A stretch of DNA of 64,000 nt from Marinobacter flavimaris (GCF_002933295.1 NZ_PSSW01000002.1:310001-374000), one strand, 5' to 3'. Positions 26,306-36,232 are shown, counted from the first letter of the stretch. The notes: a model not told the origin generated them from the letters alone. Numbers and translations: made by a program.

Positions 26306-27085
26306 TTACGCAGATTTTTTCCGGGCTTCCTTGATCACATCGTAGGCATGACTGATTTCGCGGGTGCGTTCCTCTGCCATCTCCCGCATGCTCTCGGGCA
26401 ATCCCCGGCCCGCAAGTTTATCCGGGTGGTTCTCACTCATCAGCTTACGGTAGGCCTTCTTGAGCTCATCATCACTGGCGGAAGGCGATACCCCAAGAAC
26501 CTTGTAGGCATCGCTGATCTGATCAGCGGAGGAGGGCTGGCCAGCACCGGCCCGGTTGGTGTGGGCCCCACGGAGCATGGCTTCGAGCTGGTCCACCTGG
26601 CTCTCCGGTAACCCCAGCCCACGGGCGATTTTTACCAGCATTTCGTGTTCGGCCGGGTGCACCTTGCCGTCCGCAGCTACGGCTGATACCTGAACCTGCA
26701 GGAACATCTGGAGAAACGCGGGTTGGCGTCCGCTGGCCTGGAGGAACTGGTTAAGCTCGGCATCCAGGTCGAAATCCGGCTCTTTACCACGGTTGAAGGC
26801 GGTTTTGGCCTTGGCTTTCTGTTCTTCATTCAGGCGGAAGCGAATGAACATGGCTTCGGCCATCTGAATTTCATCCCTGGATACCACGCCATCTGCCTTG
26901 CAGAGGGCACCCATCACAGCAAAAACCGATTCAATAAAACCGGACTGAATGCTCTGGAGCTTGCCAATAAGGCGGCGCTTGAGAAGGTTCAAGAGAAAGG
27001 CGCCAATCGCCGCACCTATGAGAAAGCCCGGGAATTTGCCAAAGGCGTAGCCAATCAGACCGCCAATTATGATTGCAAACAGCAT
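26306..27085 (-). CDS. djlA: Membrane-anchored DnaJ-like co-chaperone DjlA
   Basis: A 259-aa protein. An N-terminal transmembrane segment is Gly-rich (IIIGGLIGYAFGKFPGFLIG, residues 5-24). A central TerB-like helical domain spans about 50-165, and a C-terminal J domain (about 190-255) has the HPD motif in SENHPDKLAGRGLP. DjlA activates DnaK at the inner membrane and is linked to envelope-stress signalling in E. coli. Length and domain order match the family well. It is divergent from alkB. Confidence 0.93.
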   Translation of the reverse strand: MLFAIIIGGLIGYAFGKFPGFLIGAAIGAFLLNLLKRRLIGKLQSIQSGFIESVFAVMGALCKADGVVSRDEIQMAEAMFIRFRLNEEQKAKAKTAFNRGKEPDFDLDAELNQFLQASGRQPAFLQMFLQVQVSAVAADGKVHPAEHEMLVKIARGLGLPESQVDQLEAMLRGAHTNRAGAGQPSSADQISDAYKVLGVSPSASDDELKKAYRKLMSENHPDKLAGRGLPESMREMAEERTREISHAYDVIKEARKKSA

Positions 27086-27223
27086 TAATAAGTCCTTAAC
27101 AGGAATGAATCAGCCCATAGAATATACGTGTTTTTCAGCCCGGCTTCATGAACAGGCTTTCATCGACCTGTGAAAAAGCCACGTAAGCTATTAGATTAAA
27201 TCATTTATGAGGGGGCAGTAGTC

Positions 27224-27874
27224 ATGACCCAAGACCTGTTTTCTAACCTGCCACCGGAACAGACAGTCGAGCCTCTGATGGATGGCGCGGTGGTGCTGCG
27301 GCAGTTCGCGCTCCCGAACGCCGAATCACTCATGGCCGGCATTGAAACGGTTACCTCAGAAGCGCCGTTCAGACACATGAAGACCCCTGGTGGCCATGCC
27401 ATGTCTGCGGCCATGAGCTGCTGCGGGGATCTTGGCTGGGTTACCGATAGCAGGGGTTACCGGTATCAGGCGGAGGATCCGGAATCCGGCCGGCCTTGGC
27501 CCGCCATGCCTGCGGCTTTCCGGGAACTGGCCAGAAGCGCCGCCGAAACCGCTGGTTTTGAGGGATTTGAACCGGACGCCTGTCTGATCAATCGATACCA
27601 GCCCGGGGCAAGAATGGGGCTGCATCAGGACAAGGACGAGCAGGACTTCACGCAGCCCATCGTGTCGGTTTCTCTGGGCCTGCCGATGGTGTTCCAGTTT
27701 GGTGGTCTCAAACGCAGCGAGCGCCCCATCCGGGTGCCACTGGGCCATGGTGACGTGGTGGTCTGGGGCGGCCCTGCCCGAATGCGTTACCACGGAGTGT
27801 TAACCCTCAAGGCCGGTGAGCACCCGCAGACGGGCGGGTACCGCTACAACCTGACGTTCCGGCGGGCGAGGTAA
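27224..27874 (+). CDS. alkB: Alpha-ketoglutarate-dependent DNA repair dioxygenase AlkB
   Basis: A 216-aa Fe(II)/2-oxoglutarate dioxygenase that reverses N1-methyladenine and N3-methylcytosine damage. The metal site is HQD in RMGLHQDKDEQD plus the distal His in RYHGVLTLKAG, and 2-oxoglutarate-binding arginines lie in the terminal RYNLTFRRAR. INRYQPG and PIVSVSLGLP are family features. Length equals E. coli AlkB. GAGGGGG precedes the ATG. It stands alone, not fused or next to ada. Confidence 0.94.
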   Translation: MTQDLFSNLPPEQTVEPLMDGAVVLRQFALPNAESLMAGIETVTSEAPFRHMKTPGGHAMSAAMSCCGDLGWVTDSRGYRYQAEDPESGRPWPAMPAAFRELARSAAETAGFEGFEPDACLINRYQPGARMGLHQDKDEQDFTQPIVSVSLGLPMVFQFGGLKRSERPIRVPLGHGDVVVWGGPARMRYHGVLTLKAGEHPQTGGYRYNLTFRRAR

Positions 27875-27878
27875 GGGG

Positions 27879-29159
27879 TTATTGCAGCCAGGCGACCAGC
27901 AGTCCCGCGCCCAGCGAGAGCACCATGGGGATGCCAACCAGCAACCCGGTCTGGCGGTTGCCGATAAAGCCCGCCAGCGCGGACTTCACCAGATTGTTGG
28001 TGGCGGCGGCGATAACAATACCGATCACGGCAGTGCTCGTGGCCAGGTTGTTATTGGACATGCGGGTGAGGGAGAGGGTAATGGCGTCTACGTCAGCAAT
28101 GCCGGAGGTTGCTGCCAGAACATAGATGCCGGCGTCGCCCAGCCAGTTGCCCAGAAATTCGCCCAGCAGAAGGATCGCGGTCAGCAACACGCCGAATACC
28201 AGCGCCGAGGTCAAATCCAGCGGGTTCTGGTTGAGGGTTGGTTGGCTTACCTGAAGCTCTCGGTCATTTTTCCGCCAGATAAAGAGCGCGGGCCCGTAGA
28301 GCAGGGCGGTCATCACCAGCACGGGCCAGATCAGACTGGGCAACAGATCGGGATTGATCACCAGGCAATAAACCAGGATACGGGGGAACATAGTGCCGCA
28401 GGCAATCAGGATACCGGTGGCGAACTGGGCGTTGAGCTGCGGAGTTTTCGAGGCCTGGCGGGCGAAGTGCAGCGTGAGGGCAGTGGACGAGCTCAACCCG
28501 GCGAATAGGCTGGTAAACAGGATGCCTTTGCGGGTACCGGCGACCCTTATGGCGAAATAGCCGACAAAGGAAATGGAGGCGATCATCACCACCATCCACC
28601 AGATCTCCCTGGGGTTGAGAACGCCGCCCGGCCCCATCTTTTCGTTCGGCAATAACGGCAGCATGACCACGGAAATCAGCAGCAGTTTGAGAGCGGCATC
28701 CAGTTCATGTTCCTTCAGTTTGTTCACCCAGCCATGAATTTCCTGCTTGTTGTCCAGGATGATAGCGGTCACAACAGCGGCTGCTGTGGCGATAACCGGG
28801 TCCACAGCCACCGCCACTGCTCCGAAACAGAAGGTTAGAACCATGCCAACCATACCGGTGATACTGAAGTTGCGGATATGCTCCAGGCGTTCGCTGTAGG
28901 CCACGATGGCCATGGCGACGACACTGACCAGAAGCACTGGAAACGCCCACTCCGTTATTTCCTGCGCCAGTACCGCCGAAATACCGCCAAGCAGGCCGAC
29001 CAGAGCAAAGGTGCGGATGCCGGCAATGCGCTCGCCGGATTTCTGCTCTCGCGCGTCCCAGCCCCGCTCAAGGCCGATGATGGCGCCAAGCAGAAGAGCA
29101 ACGGCGAGATTAAGGGTGGTCTGGTTTCCAGCGAGAAACTGGGCGGCAACGTCGTCCAT
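27879..29159 (-). CDS. MgtC/SapB-DUF4010 family membrane protein
   Basis: A 426-aa polytopic protein. The N-terminal MgtC/SapB domain includes LLGAIIGLERGWDARE and IRTFALVGLLGG (residues 20-65), and the C-terminal DUF4010 part ends in several hydrophobic segments with the conserved ATSGIADVDAITLSL. About ten to twelve transmembrane helices are likely. Function is unproven; MgtC relatives are associated with low Mg2+ and acid adaptation. The ATG at 29159 is chosen; AGGAGC lies about 12 bases upstream, and a farther in-frame TTG at 29186 is the alternative. It is divergent from the SulP gene. Confidence 0.85.
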   Translation of the reverse strand: MDDVAAQFLAGNQTTLNLAVALLLGAIIGLERGWDAREQKSGERIAGIRTFALVGLLGGISAVLAQEITEWAFPVLLVSVVAMAIVAYSERLEHIRNFSITGMVGMVLTFCFGAVAVAVDPVIATAAAVVTAIILDNKQEIHGWVNKLKEHELDAALKLLLISVVMLPLLPNEKMGPGGVLNPREIWWMVVMIASISFVGYFAIRVAGTRKGILFTSLFAGLSSSTALTLHFARQASKTPQLNAQFATGILIACGTMFPRILVYCLVINPDLLPSLIWPVLVMTALLYGPALFIWRKNDRELQVSQPTLNQNPLDLTSALVFGVLLTAILLLGEFLGNWLGDAGIYVLAATSGIADVDAITLSLTRMSNNNLATSTAVIGIVIAAATNNLVKSALAGFIGNRQTGLLVGIPMVLSLGAGLLVAWLQ

Positions 29160-29222
29160 GGGGCTATGCAAGCTCCTGTAAATCAATGATGTTCTGATAA
29201 TAGCAGTAGAGGGCGCTGGTCG

Positions 29223-29234
29223 TTAGACGTCTAA
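29223..29234. promoter_or_regulatory. Perfect palindrome in the MgtC/SulP divergent promoter
   Basis: TTAGACGTCTAA is a 12-bp perfect inverted repeat 90 bp upstream of the SulP start and 64 bp upstream of the DUF4010 gene. Outer GGTCG and CGACC segments extend some symmetry. A regulator site is possible but unproven. Confidence 0.35.
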
Positions 29235-29323
29235 GAACTTACCGCTAGCGACCTTACTTTCCTGTAAGGGGGCTGATAAGCTTCGCGACCTTTGAATTCG
29301 TAGCAAGCTGGAACCCCGAAATC

Positions 29324-30811
29324 ATGGTGAATTCCCTTAAAGCCAACTGGCTTTCGAACATTCGTGGCGATGTACTCGCAGGTATCGTTGTGGCGCTGGC
29401 ACTGATTCCGGAGGCCATTGCCTTCTCGATCATTGCCGGAGTCGATCCCAAAGTGGGGCTGTATGCCTCCTTCTGTATTGCCGTGATCATCGCTTTCGTG
29501 GGCGGGCGCCCCGGGATGATTTCTGCCGCAACCGCAGCCATGGCGGTGTTGATGGTGACGCTGGTGAAAGAGCATGGCCTGCAGTACCTGCTGGCCGCAA
29601 CCCTGATGACAGGCGTGCTGCAGCTGATTGCCGGTTATCTGAAGCTTGGCAGCCTGATGCGCTTCGTGTCTCGCTCGGTGGTGACCGGTTTCGTGAACGC
29701 CCTGGCCATTCTCATCTTTATGGCGCAGTTGCCCGAGCTGACCAACGTCACCTGGCACGTTTACGCAATGACAGCCGCGGGTCTGGGAATTATCTATCTG
29801 TTTCCCCTGCTACCCGTTGTGGGCAAGGTTCTGCCTTCGCCCCTGGTGTGCATCGTCGTTCTGACGGCCGTTGCCGTGGTTACCGGAATGGACATCCGGA
29901 CGGTTGGGGACATGGGCGATTTGCCGGATACCCTGCCGGTATTCCTGTGGCCGGATGTGCCTCTGAACCTGGAAACCCTGATGATCATCCTGCCGTACTC
30001 GATTCCGCTGGCCATTGTGGGGCTTTTGGAATCCATGATGACGGCCACCATCGTGGACGACCTGACGGACACTACCAGCGACCGTAACCGTGAATGCAAG
30101 GGTCAGGGCATTGCCAACATCGGCTCCGGCCTGATCGGTGGTATGGCCGGCTGTGCCATGATCGGCCAGTCCATTATCAACGTGAAATCCGGCGGCCGGA
30201 CCCGGCTTTCCACCCTCACGGCCGGTCTCTTCCTGCTGGTTATGGTGCTGCTATTGGATAGCGTGTTGGTCCAGATCCCCATGGCGGCCCTCGTAGCGGT
30301 GATGATTATGGTGTCGATTGGTACCTTCTCCTGGGATTCGATTCGTAATCTGCGTGAGCATCCGCTTTCCACCAACATCGTGATGCTGGTAACCGTTATT
30401 GTCGTGGTTGCCACCCATAACCTGGCCTTCGGTGTTCTGGCCGGCGTGCTGCTGGCGGCGTTGTTCTTTGCCAACAAGGTGGGCCACTACATGCTGGTGA
30501 CCTCCGAGCTGGATGAAACCACCGACACCCGCACCTACCGCGTTGTGGGTCAGGTGTTCTTCAGCTCCTCGGAAAAATTCATGGAATCCTTTGATTTCAA
30601 GGAAGCAGTCGATAATGTGGTGATCGACCTGAGTCGCGCGCATTTCTGGGATATCACCGCAGTGGGTGCCCTGGACAAGGCCGTGATCAAGTTTCGCCGT
30701 GAAGGCTCGGAGGTTGAGGTGATCGGGCTGAATGAAGCCAGTGCCACGATCGTTGACCGCTTTGGCGTGCACGACAAGCCGGACGCCGTTGACCAGCTGA
30801 TGGGGCACTGA
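29324..30811 (+). CDS. SulP family anion transporter with STAS domain
   Basis: A 495-aa SLC26/SulP transporter. About twelve hydrophobic segments span residues 15-395, with the signature [19 protein letters not shown] at the start, and a C-terminal STAS domain (residues 405-490) has [20 protein letters not shown]. The family moves sulfate, bicarbonate or dicarboxylates, usually with Na+ or H+. A SulP gene directly followed by a universal stress protein gene is a recurring pair, often linked to bicarbonate uptake, but the substrate cannot be settled here. The ribosome site is weak. Confidence 0.9.
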   Translation: MVNSLKANWLSNIRGDVLAGIVVALALIPEAIAFSIIAGVDPKVGLYASFCIAVIIAFVGGRPGMISAATAAMAVLMVTLVKEHGLQYLLAATLMTGVLQLIAGYLKLGSLMRFVSRSVVTGFVNALAILIFMAQLPELTNVTWHVYAMTAAGLGIIYLFPLLPVVGKVLPSPLVCIVVLTAVAVVTGMDIRTVGDMGDLPDTLPVFLWPDVPLNLETLMIILPYSIPLAIVGLLESMMTATIVDDLTDTTSDRNRECKGQGIANIGSGLIGGMAGCAMIGQSIINVKSGGRTRLSTLTAGLFLLVMVLLLDSVLVQIPMAALVAVMIMVSIGTFSWDSIRNLREHPLSTNIVMLVTVIVVVATHNLAFGVLAGVLLAALFFANKVGHYMLVTSELDETTDTRTYRVVGQVFFSSSEKFMESFDFKEAVDNVVIDLSRAHFWDITAVGALDKAVIKFRREGSEVEVIGLNEASATIVDRFGVHDKPDAVDQLMGH

Positions 30812-30887
30812 CATGACACAGACCAGGGAATCCAACAGCGATCGCAGTCAGAATAAAAATCACAAGGATCATGAAGGCGAGGTTGAG

Positions 30888-31739
30888 ATGTTACGAGTAG
30901 TTGCCTGTATTGATGGCTCCCAGGCCGCTCCCGCAGTTTGCGATTACGCCAGCTGGGCCAGCAAGCACATGGAAACCCCCATGATGCTGTTGCACGTGCT
31001 TGATGAAGAGCGTTATCCGGCAGAGCCGGATCTGGCCGGAAGCATCGGCCTTGGCAGTCGTGAACAGCTGCTGGAGGACCTCGCAGAGCTGGATCGAAAA
31101 CGTGCCAAGCTGGCCCTCGAACACGGGCATTACATGCTGGATGAAGCCAAAAAGCGGGTTGGCGAAGCGGGCATCTCAGACGTGGTGCAGAGACAGCGAC
31201 ATGGGGACCTGACCGAGTCCCTGCTGGCGCTGGAGAATCAGACCCGGCTGCTGGTCATGGGGCTGCACGGTGAGAGCAGCTCGGAGCGTGACACTCACAT
31301 TGGCAGCCAGCTGGAGACGGTGATTCGCAGCATGCATCGCCCGATTCTCCTGGTGCCGGATGAGTACACCCAGCCTCGCAGTGCCATGCTGGCATTCGAC
31401 GGCAGTGCCACGGCCTTCAAGGGTGTGGAATTGTTGGCCGGCAGCCCGGTTCTCAAAGGCATGCCACTGCATCTGGTGATGGTTGGAGCGGATACCAATG
31501 ACCGTTGGGAGCAGCTCAAAAAAGCCGAGAAAATGCTGGCGGGGCTGGAATCCGAGATCACTCTGGCGATCCGCGCCGGTGATGTGGAACCCACATTGCA
31601 CGCTTACCAGGAAGAACATGATATCGACATTCTGGTGATGGGCGCCTACGGGCACTCCCGCATCCGTCAGTTCCTGGTGGGCAGTACAACCACCAGGATG
31701 CTGGAAACCGCCAGAAAGCCCCTGGTCGTCCTTCGCTAG
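30888..31739 (+). CDS. Tandem-domain universal stress protein
   Basis: A 283-aa protein with two Usp domains (residues 1-150 and 155-283). The second carries the nucleotide-loop type [17 protein letters not shown]; the first has [18 protein letters not shown]. The ATG at 30888 is preferred because AAGGCGAGG precedes it and the protein then starts at the domain edge ([11 protein letters not shown]). A start at 30813, which almost touches the SulP stop, would add 25 polar residues. It lies just downstream of the SulP transporter, suggesting a regulatory partner. Its TAG overlaps the convergent patatin stop as CTAG. Confidence 0.88.
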   Translation: MLRVVACIDGSQAAPAVCDYASWASKHMETPMMLLHVLDEERYPAEPDLAGSIGLGSREQLLEDLAELDRKRAKLALEHGHYMLDEAKKRVGEAGISDVVQRQRHGDLTESLLALENQTRLLVMGLHGESSSERDTHIGSQLETVIRSMHRPILLVPDEYTQPRSAMLAFDGSATAFKGVELLAGSPVLKGMPLHLVMVGADTNDRWEQLKKAEKMLAGLESEITLAIRAGDVEPTLHAYQEEHDIDILVMGAYGHSRIRQFLVGSTTTRMLETARKPLVVLR

Positions 31740-32602
31740 GCCACTTCCTGGGCCAATTCCGCAAGATAGGCCATCGCGGCGCGGTGGCCTTGCTGATACC
31801 CCAGATCCAGTTTGTTGAGGTCGGTCGTTAAACGGCTTACCGGAAAATCTTCCGGTGGCGCAATGATCCGAAGCCGGCAGTCGTCCGGCGGATTTTGAAT
31901 GAACGACAGCGTCTCATTGTATCGTTCGCCCCGATGGATCAGTGCCTCGGCAAGTCCCGGTTGCTCCCGAAACATACGCCTGGTGAGCGCCGGAAACGCC
32001 AACGGCTTTTTCTCATAGCCCAGCGGCCGGGATAGCACGACGGTGATGTCCCGCGAACCCCGGCGGTAGGCCTCTACAACCGGAATGGAATCAGCGATTC
32101 CGCCATCACTCATGGGCTCGTTGTCGACGCTCGGATAGTCACGGTAGGCCAGGGGAATGGAGCATGAGGCCGTGAGCACATCGTGGATGTTGTGATCGTC
32201 GACGCAAAAATACCGGGCCTCGCCCGTCATGACCGACGTGGTTGCTACCCAGAGTTTTGTGGTGCCAGACAGGTAATGGTCCAGATCAAGTGGCACCTCC
32301 TGGTAGGACTGGTGCCAGAGCCAGTTAACATCGCACAAATGCCCGCCCTGGAAGAATCGCCCCCAGTTTATAAACTCCGGCCGACAGGCGTGGTCGGTAA
32401 TCACCCTGTGATTCCGGCCGTGATGGCCGCAGAGGTAACCAATCAGGTTGGTTGAACCGGCGGAGACGCCCCAGGCTTCGGTGAAAGGCTGGTACCGCTT
32501 TTCAAGAAAGGCATCAAGTACACCTGCGGCGAAGATGCCGCGCATGGCGCCGCCTTCGACGACAAGGGCGTTGCTGGTGGTATTATTGGTATTCTGGAGC
32601 AT
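31736..32602 (-). CDS. Patatin-like phospholipase (YjjU/RssA type)
   Basis: A 288-aa serine lipase-like enzyme. The oxyanion loop GGAMRGIFAAG lies near residue 15, the nucleophile elbow GVSAGST near 45 and the catalytic Asp in SDGGIADSIP near 165, giving a complete Ser-Asp dyad. It is predicted cytoplasmic. The ATG at 32602 with GGGGGAA upstream is chosen; earlier in-frame codons would run into the neighbouring gene. It probably hydrolyses phospholipid or lysophospholipid acyl chains. Confidence 0.9.
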   Translation of the reverse strand: MLQNTNNTTSNALVVEGGAMRGIFAAGVLDAFLEKRYQPFTEAWGVSAGSTNLIGYLCGHHGRNHRVITDHACRPEFINWGRFFQGGHLCDVNWLWHQSYQEVPLDLDHYLSGTTKLWVATTSVMTGEARYFCVDDHNIHDVLTASCSIPLAYRDYPSVDNEPMSDGGIADSIPVVEAYRRGSRDITVVLSRPLGYEKKPLAFPALTRRMFREQPGLAEALIHRGERYNETLSFIQNPPDDCRLRIIAPPEDFPVSRLTTDLNKLDLGYQQGHRAAMAYLAELAQEVA

Positions 32603-32694
32603 CCGTTCCCCCTGTCTGTCGTGTTCTCCGGCAAGGCCAATACATGGACTCAGGTTACCAGTTCTACGGCCGGATTGTGGAGTCGGATGAACGG

Positions 32695-33876
32695 TCAGGC
32701 GCTGCTGCCGGCCGCCACACCCGATGCCCAGGCCCACTGGAAGTTGTGCCCACCGAGGTGTCCGGTGACATCCACTACCTCACCGATAAAATACAGGTTT
32801 GGACGTTCCAGCACCGCCATGGTCTTGGATGACAGCTGGCGCGTATCGACGCCGCCAAGGGTAACCTCTGCCGTTCGGTAACCTTCGGTTCCAGCCGGCT
32901 TGATCGACCATTGGCCCAGAACGTCGGCAACCTGTTCAATATCGCTGTTCTTGTAGCCCTGCAACGGGCCGGTCCAGCCGTGTAGTTCGTTAAGGGCCTG
33001 GGCAAACCGTTTTGGCAGGTGCTGGGCCAGGTAGTGCCCAACGGTGGATTGTGGCCGGGTTTTCCGCAGGTCCAAAAGGTCGTCCTTGATCTGACAGGCC
33101 GGCAGCAGGTTGATGGCCAGGCTGTCGCCCGGCTCCCAGAAACTGGAAATCTGGAGCATGGCCGGGCCGCTGAGCCCGCGATGGGTGACCAGCATGGGTT
33201 CCCGGAAGTGCTGGTCGTGGCATTGGACATCGACAGGGCAGCTGACACCGGACAATGGTGCGAGCTGTTCTTTCAATTCCGGCTGCAGGGTAAAGGGCAC
33301 AAGTCCAGGGCGGGTAGGAAGGATTTCCAGGCCGAACTGCTCGGCTACCCGGTAGCCAAACGCTGTGGCGCCCATGGTAGGAATCGACAGGCCTCCGGTG
33401 GCGATCACCAGGGATTCACAGGTGAGGTCACCGGAGCCGACGCGCAAGCGGTAGCCGCTGTCGGTTTCGGTGATGCGGTCGACCGCTGTCTTCATTCTCA
33501 CGTCCGCGCCCGCCCACTCACATTCGGTCAGCAGCATATTGAGAATGTCCTTGGCGCTGTCTTTGCAGAACAACTGACCAGGGGTTTTTTCCTCATGTTC
33601 AATGCCGTGGCGGTCTACAAGTTCCAGAAAGTCCTGGGGGGTATAGCGCTTTAGCGCAGAAATGCAGTAGTGCGGGTTATCCGAAAGGAAGTTGGCCGGC
33701 GTACTGTTCAGGTTTGTGAAATTGCAGCGTCCGCCGCCGGACATCAGGATTTTCTTGCCGGGTTTATTGGCGTGGTCCAACACCAGCACGCTGCGGCCGC
33801 GATAGCCCGCAGTGGCCGCGCACATCAGGCCTGCTGCGCCAGCGCCGATAATAATGACATCGTAGTGTGAAGGCAT
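32695..33876 (-). CDS. FAD-dependent HI0933/BaiN-family oxidoreductase
   Basis: A 393-aa flavoprotein. The N-terminal FAD motif VIIIGAGAAGLMCA (residues 7-20) is followed by KKILMSGGGRCNFTN, diagnostic of the HI0933-like group. The C-terminus re-enters the FAD site with YFIGEVVDVTGHLGGHNFQWAWASG. Substrates of most members are unknown; some act on bile acid intermediates or in tRNA-related reduction. It is monocistronic or cotranscribed with the patatin gene 92 bp downstream. Confidence 0.87.
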   Translation of the reverse strand: MPSHYDVIIIGAGAAGLMCAATAGYRGRSVLVLDHANKPGKKILMSGGGRCNFTNLNSTPANFLSDNPHYCISALKRYTPQDFLELVDRHGIEHEEKTPGQLFCKDSAKDILNMLLTECEWAGADVRMKTAVDRITETDSGYRLRVGSGDLTCESLVIATGGLSIPTMGATAFGYRVAEQFGLEILPTRPGLVPFTLQPELKEQLAPLSGVSCPVDVQCHDQHFREPMLVTHRGLSGPAMLQISSFWEPGDSLAINLLPACQIKDDLLDLRKTRPQSTVGHYLAQHLPKRFAQALNELHGWTGPLQGYKNSDIEQVADVLGQWSIKPAGTEGYRTAEVTLGGVDTRQLSSKTMAVLERPNLYFIGEVVDVTGHLGGHNFQWAWASGVAAGSSA

Positions 33877-33993
33877 GGGGTAACCACAAACCGGGTACGA
33901 ACATTGAGTGGGCGAATTATACGGATATGGGGGGCTGGCGTCTGTGGTGCCGGGGTAACCACGTATGAAGTGGCGGGATGAGAAGGAATCAGA

Positions 33994-34016
33994 GACCGGG
34001 CCCGTGGGGCCCGGTC
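33994..34016 (-). terminator. Hairpin downstream of the alcohol dehydrogenase
   Basis: GACCGGGCCC and GGGCCCGGTC form a perfect 10-bp stem around GTG, 10 bp past the stop of the minus-strand alcohol dehydrogenase. No strong T-run follows, so it may be a transcript-end stabiliser more than a classical terminator. Confidence 0.5.
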
Positions 34017-34026
34017 GCCTTTGCAG

Positions 34027-35082
34027 TTACCCGTTTTTCAGGGTGTGCATATCGATCACGAAGCGATACTTCACATCGCCTTTTTTCATGCGCTCGTAGG
34101 CCTCATTGAGGTTGTTTATATCAAGCATCTCCACGTCGCAGCTGATGTCGTGTTCTGCGCAGAAATCCAGAACTTCCTGGGTTTCCGGCATGCCACCGAT
34201 CAGCGACCCGGCCAGAACACGGCGCTTGAATACCAGGGCGCCAGCCTCTACGGGTGGCTCTACCGGCTCCAGCAGGCCAACCAGTATGTGAGTGCCATCG
34301 TGCTTCAGGCAGTTGAGGTAAGGGTTCAGATCGTGCTGGACCGGAACCGTGTCCAGCATGAAATCAAAGGTTTCAGCGGCTGCGGCCATCTGATCTTCAT
34401 CGGTGGAGATCACTACATGATCGGCACCCTGCTTTTTCGCTTCCGCAACCTTGCTCTCGGAGCGGGTGAAAATGGTCACCTCCGCGCCAAGTGCCCGGGC
34501 GAATTTAACACCCATGTGACCGAGGCCGCCCATGCCGATAACACCGACCTTGTGGCCCGCTTTGACGCCATAATGGCGCAGCGGCGAGTAGGTGGTGATG
34601 CCGGCGCAAAGCAGAGGCGCAGCGGCCTTGATATCCAGCTTTTCCGGAATGCGAACGACAAACCGTTCGCTGACGGTGATACGCTCGGAATAGCCGCCAA
34701 AGGTGATGGAGTGATCGTGGCGGTCCTGGCCGTTGTAGGTGGAAGTCATGCCTTCGCTGCAGTACTGCTCCAGACCTGCTTCACAAGCTGAGCAGGTACG
34801 GCAGGAATCCACCATGCACCCGACGCCGACGACATCGCCTACGTTAAAGCTTTTGACCTCGGGGCCAACGGCCGTGACCCGCCCCACAATTTCGTGGCCG
34901 GGGACAACCGGATACTCGGTGATCCCCCAGTCGTTTTGTGCAAAATGAATGTCGGTATGGCAGACCCCGCAGTAGTCGATCTCGATCGCAACGTCATCGG
35001 GACGTGGATCCCGGCGGTCTATGGTATGAGGTGCCATGCCGGACGTTGGTGACTGTGCTGCAAATGCTTTGGTTGCTGTCAT
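34027..35082 (-). CDS. Zinc-dependent NAD(P) alcohol dehydrogenase (YahK/cinnamyl type)
   Basis: A 351-aa medium-chain dehydrogenase. The catalytic zinc site is CGVCHTDIHF and GHEIVGRV, the structural zinc is bound by four Cys in CRTCSACEAGLEQYC, and the Rossmann motif is GMGGLGHMGVKFA near residue 180. It reduces aldehydes or oxidises primary alcohols, probably with NADPH as in YahK. The ATG at 35082 has GAGGCGAAG upstream. It stands 105 bp after phzF on the same strand, with no clear functional link. Confidence 0.92.
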   Translation of the reverse strand: MTATKAFAAQSPTSGMAPHTIDRRDPRPDDVAIEIDYCGVCHTDIHFAQNDWGITEYPVVPGHEIVGRVTAVGPEVKSFNVGDVVGVGCMVDSCRTCSACEAGLEQYCSEGMTSTYNGQDRHDHSITFGGYSERITVSERFVVRIPEKLDIKAAAPLLCAGITTYSPLRHYGVKAGHKVGVIGMGGLGHMGVKFARALGAEVTIFTRSESKVAEAKKQGADHVVISTDEDQMAAAAETFDFMLDTVPVQHDLNPYLNCLKHDGTHILVGLLEPVEPPVEAGALVFKRRVLAGSLIGGMPETQEVLDFCAEHDISCDVEMLDINNLNEAYERMKKGDVKYRFVIDMHTLKNG

Positions 35083-35187
35083 CACTTCGCCTCTGATTAA
35101 GAATTGAGGATAAGTTTACGAAACTGACCGTCAGAGCTATCACCGGCGACCATGTCGGTTTTTTCATTTGCACTCTGCAAGTGTGCC

Positions 35188-35991
35188 TCACAAATGAATG
35201 GCGCCTTCCATAAAGAAGGCTGCCTGGCCGGCAATGTCGACGCGATCCCCCTTTAACTCGCAGCGAAGTACACCGCCCCGGGCAGAAATCTGCCGAGCCT
35301 CAAGCTCGGTTTTGCCCAGTTGTTCGGACCAGTAAGGCACCAGCACGCTGTGAATGGAACCGGTAACCGGGTCCTCATCAATGCCGGCGCCAGGCGCGAA
35401 ATAGCGGCTGACAAAATCGCAGTTGTTGCCAGGTGCGGTGATGATCAGCCCCTGGTTGCCCAGTTGCTTTAATTTGCGCAGATCCGGTTGCGCAGACCGC
35501 ACAGCGTCTTCGTCCTTCAGGACCACCATGTAATTGGTGTCGTTTGGAACAAAAAACGCTGTATCAGGCGCGCTTTCCAGAGCTTCCCGAATCAGGGCCG
35601 GCGTGGGCTGTTTCTCGTAGGCCAGATTCGGGAAATCGAGTACCAGCCAGCCGTCGTCGGATTGCCGGACGGAGAGTGGGCCGCTTTTGGAGCGTAAACG
35701 GATTTGCTCTCTGTCCCAGCCGAGTTTGTTGAAGATGATCCAGGCGCTGGCCAGGGTGGCATGGCCGCACAGTGGTACCTCTGTGCCCGGAGTAAACCAG
35801 CGGATATGGAAATCCGCGTCCTCGCCGGCCGGAAGAGGCACGAAAAAGGCTGTTTCGGAGAGGTTGTTCTCCGCGGCAAGCGAGAGCATGAGGTTATCTG
35901 GCAGCCACTGGTCCAGCGGCATGACCGCGGCCGGGTTGCCACCGAACACCTCGCTGGTGAACGCATCAACCTGATAGATGGGTAAAGTCAC
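35188..35991 (-). CDS. PhzF-family isomerase/epimerase-like protein
   Basis: A 267-aa PhzF fold protein. It has the conserved QVDAFTSEVFGGNPAAV at the N-terminus, active-site Glu in NNLSETAFF (about residue 45), CGHATLA, and DEDPVTGSIHSVL in the second half. Most members outside phenazine clusters have unknown substrates, so no phenazine role is claimed. The start is GTG at 35991, supported by AGGAGAAG upstream. It is divergent from a MocR regulator that probably controls it. Confidence 0.88.
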   Translation of the reverse strand: MTLPIYQVDAFTSEVFGGNPAAVMPLDQWLPDNLMLSLAAENNLSETAFFVPLPAGEDADFHIRWFTPGTEVPLCGHATLASAWIIFNKLGWDREQIRLRSKSGPLSVRQSDDGWLVLDFPNLAYEKQPTPALIREALESAPDTAFFVPNDTNYMVVLKDEDAVRSAQPDLRKLKQLGNQGLIITAPGNNCDFVSRYFAPGAGIDEDPVTGSIHSVLVPYWSEQLGKTELEARQISARGGVLRCELKGDRVDIAGQAAFFMEGAIHL

Positions 35992-36104
35992 GGTCTCTTC
36001 TCCTATTTTAAAGCGCTGGCCTGTTTGGAAATATCATCTGATTTCGAGCCTATTGTAGGAAAAGATCTGACTGCCATAACAGATTCAGATAATCTGGTTT
36101 TGAA

Positions 36105-36163
36105 CCGGTACAGAATGCATTTGGTGAGATCTGTACTGGTCATATCGGAAGCAATCTGTACTG
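36105..36163. promoter_or_regulatory. Repeated MocR candidate operators
   Basis: ATCTGTACTG occurs at 36129-36138 and again at 36154-36163, exactly 25 bp apart, and an inverted relative (CCGGTACAGAAT) lies at 36105-36116. They fall between divergent phzF and the MocR gene. MocR/GabR/PdxR regulators typically bind direct repeats plus an inverted copy. Confidence 0.6.
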
Positions 36164-36232
36164 CACCGAACAGCTCGGGTTCTGGTGCAATAGATCATTA
36201 TCACGATGAAGCTTCGCAGGCGAGGGCGGGCA

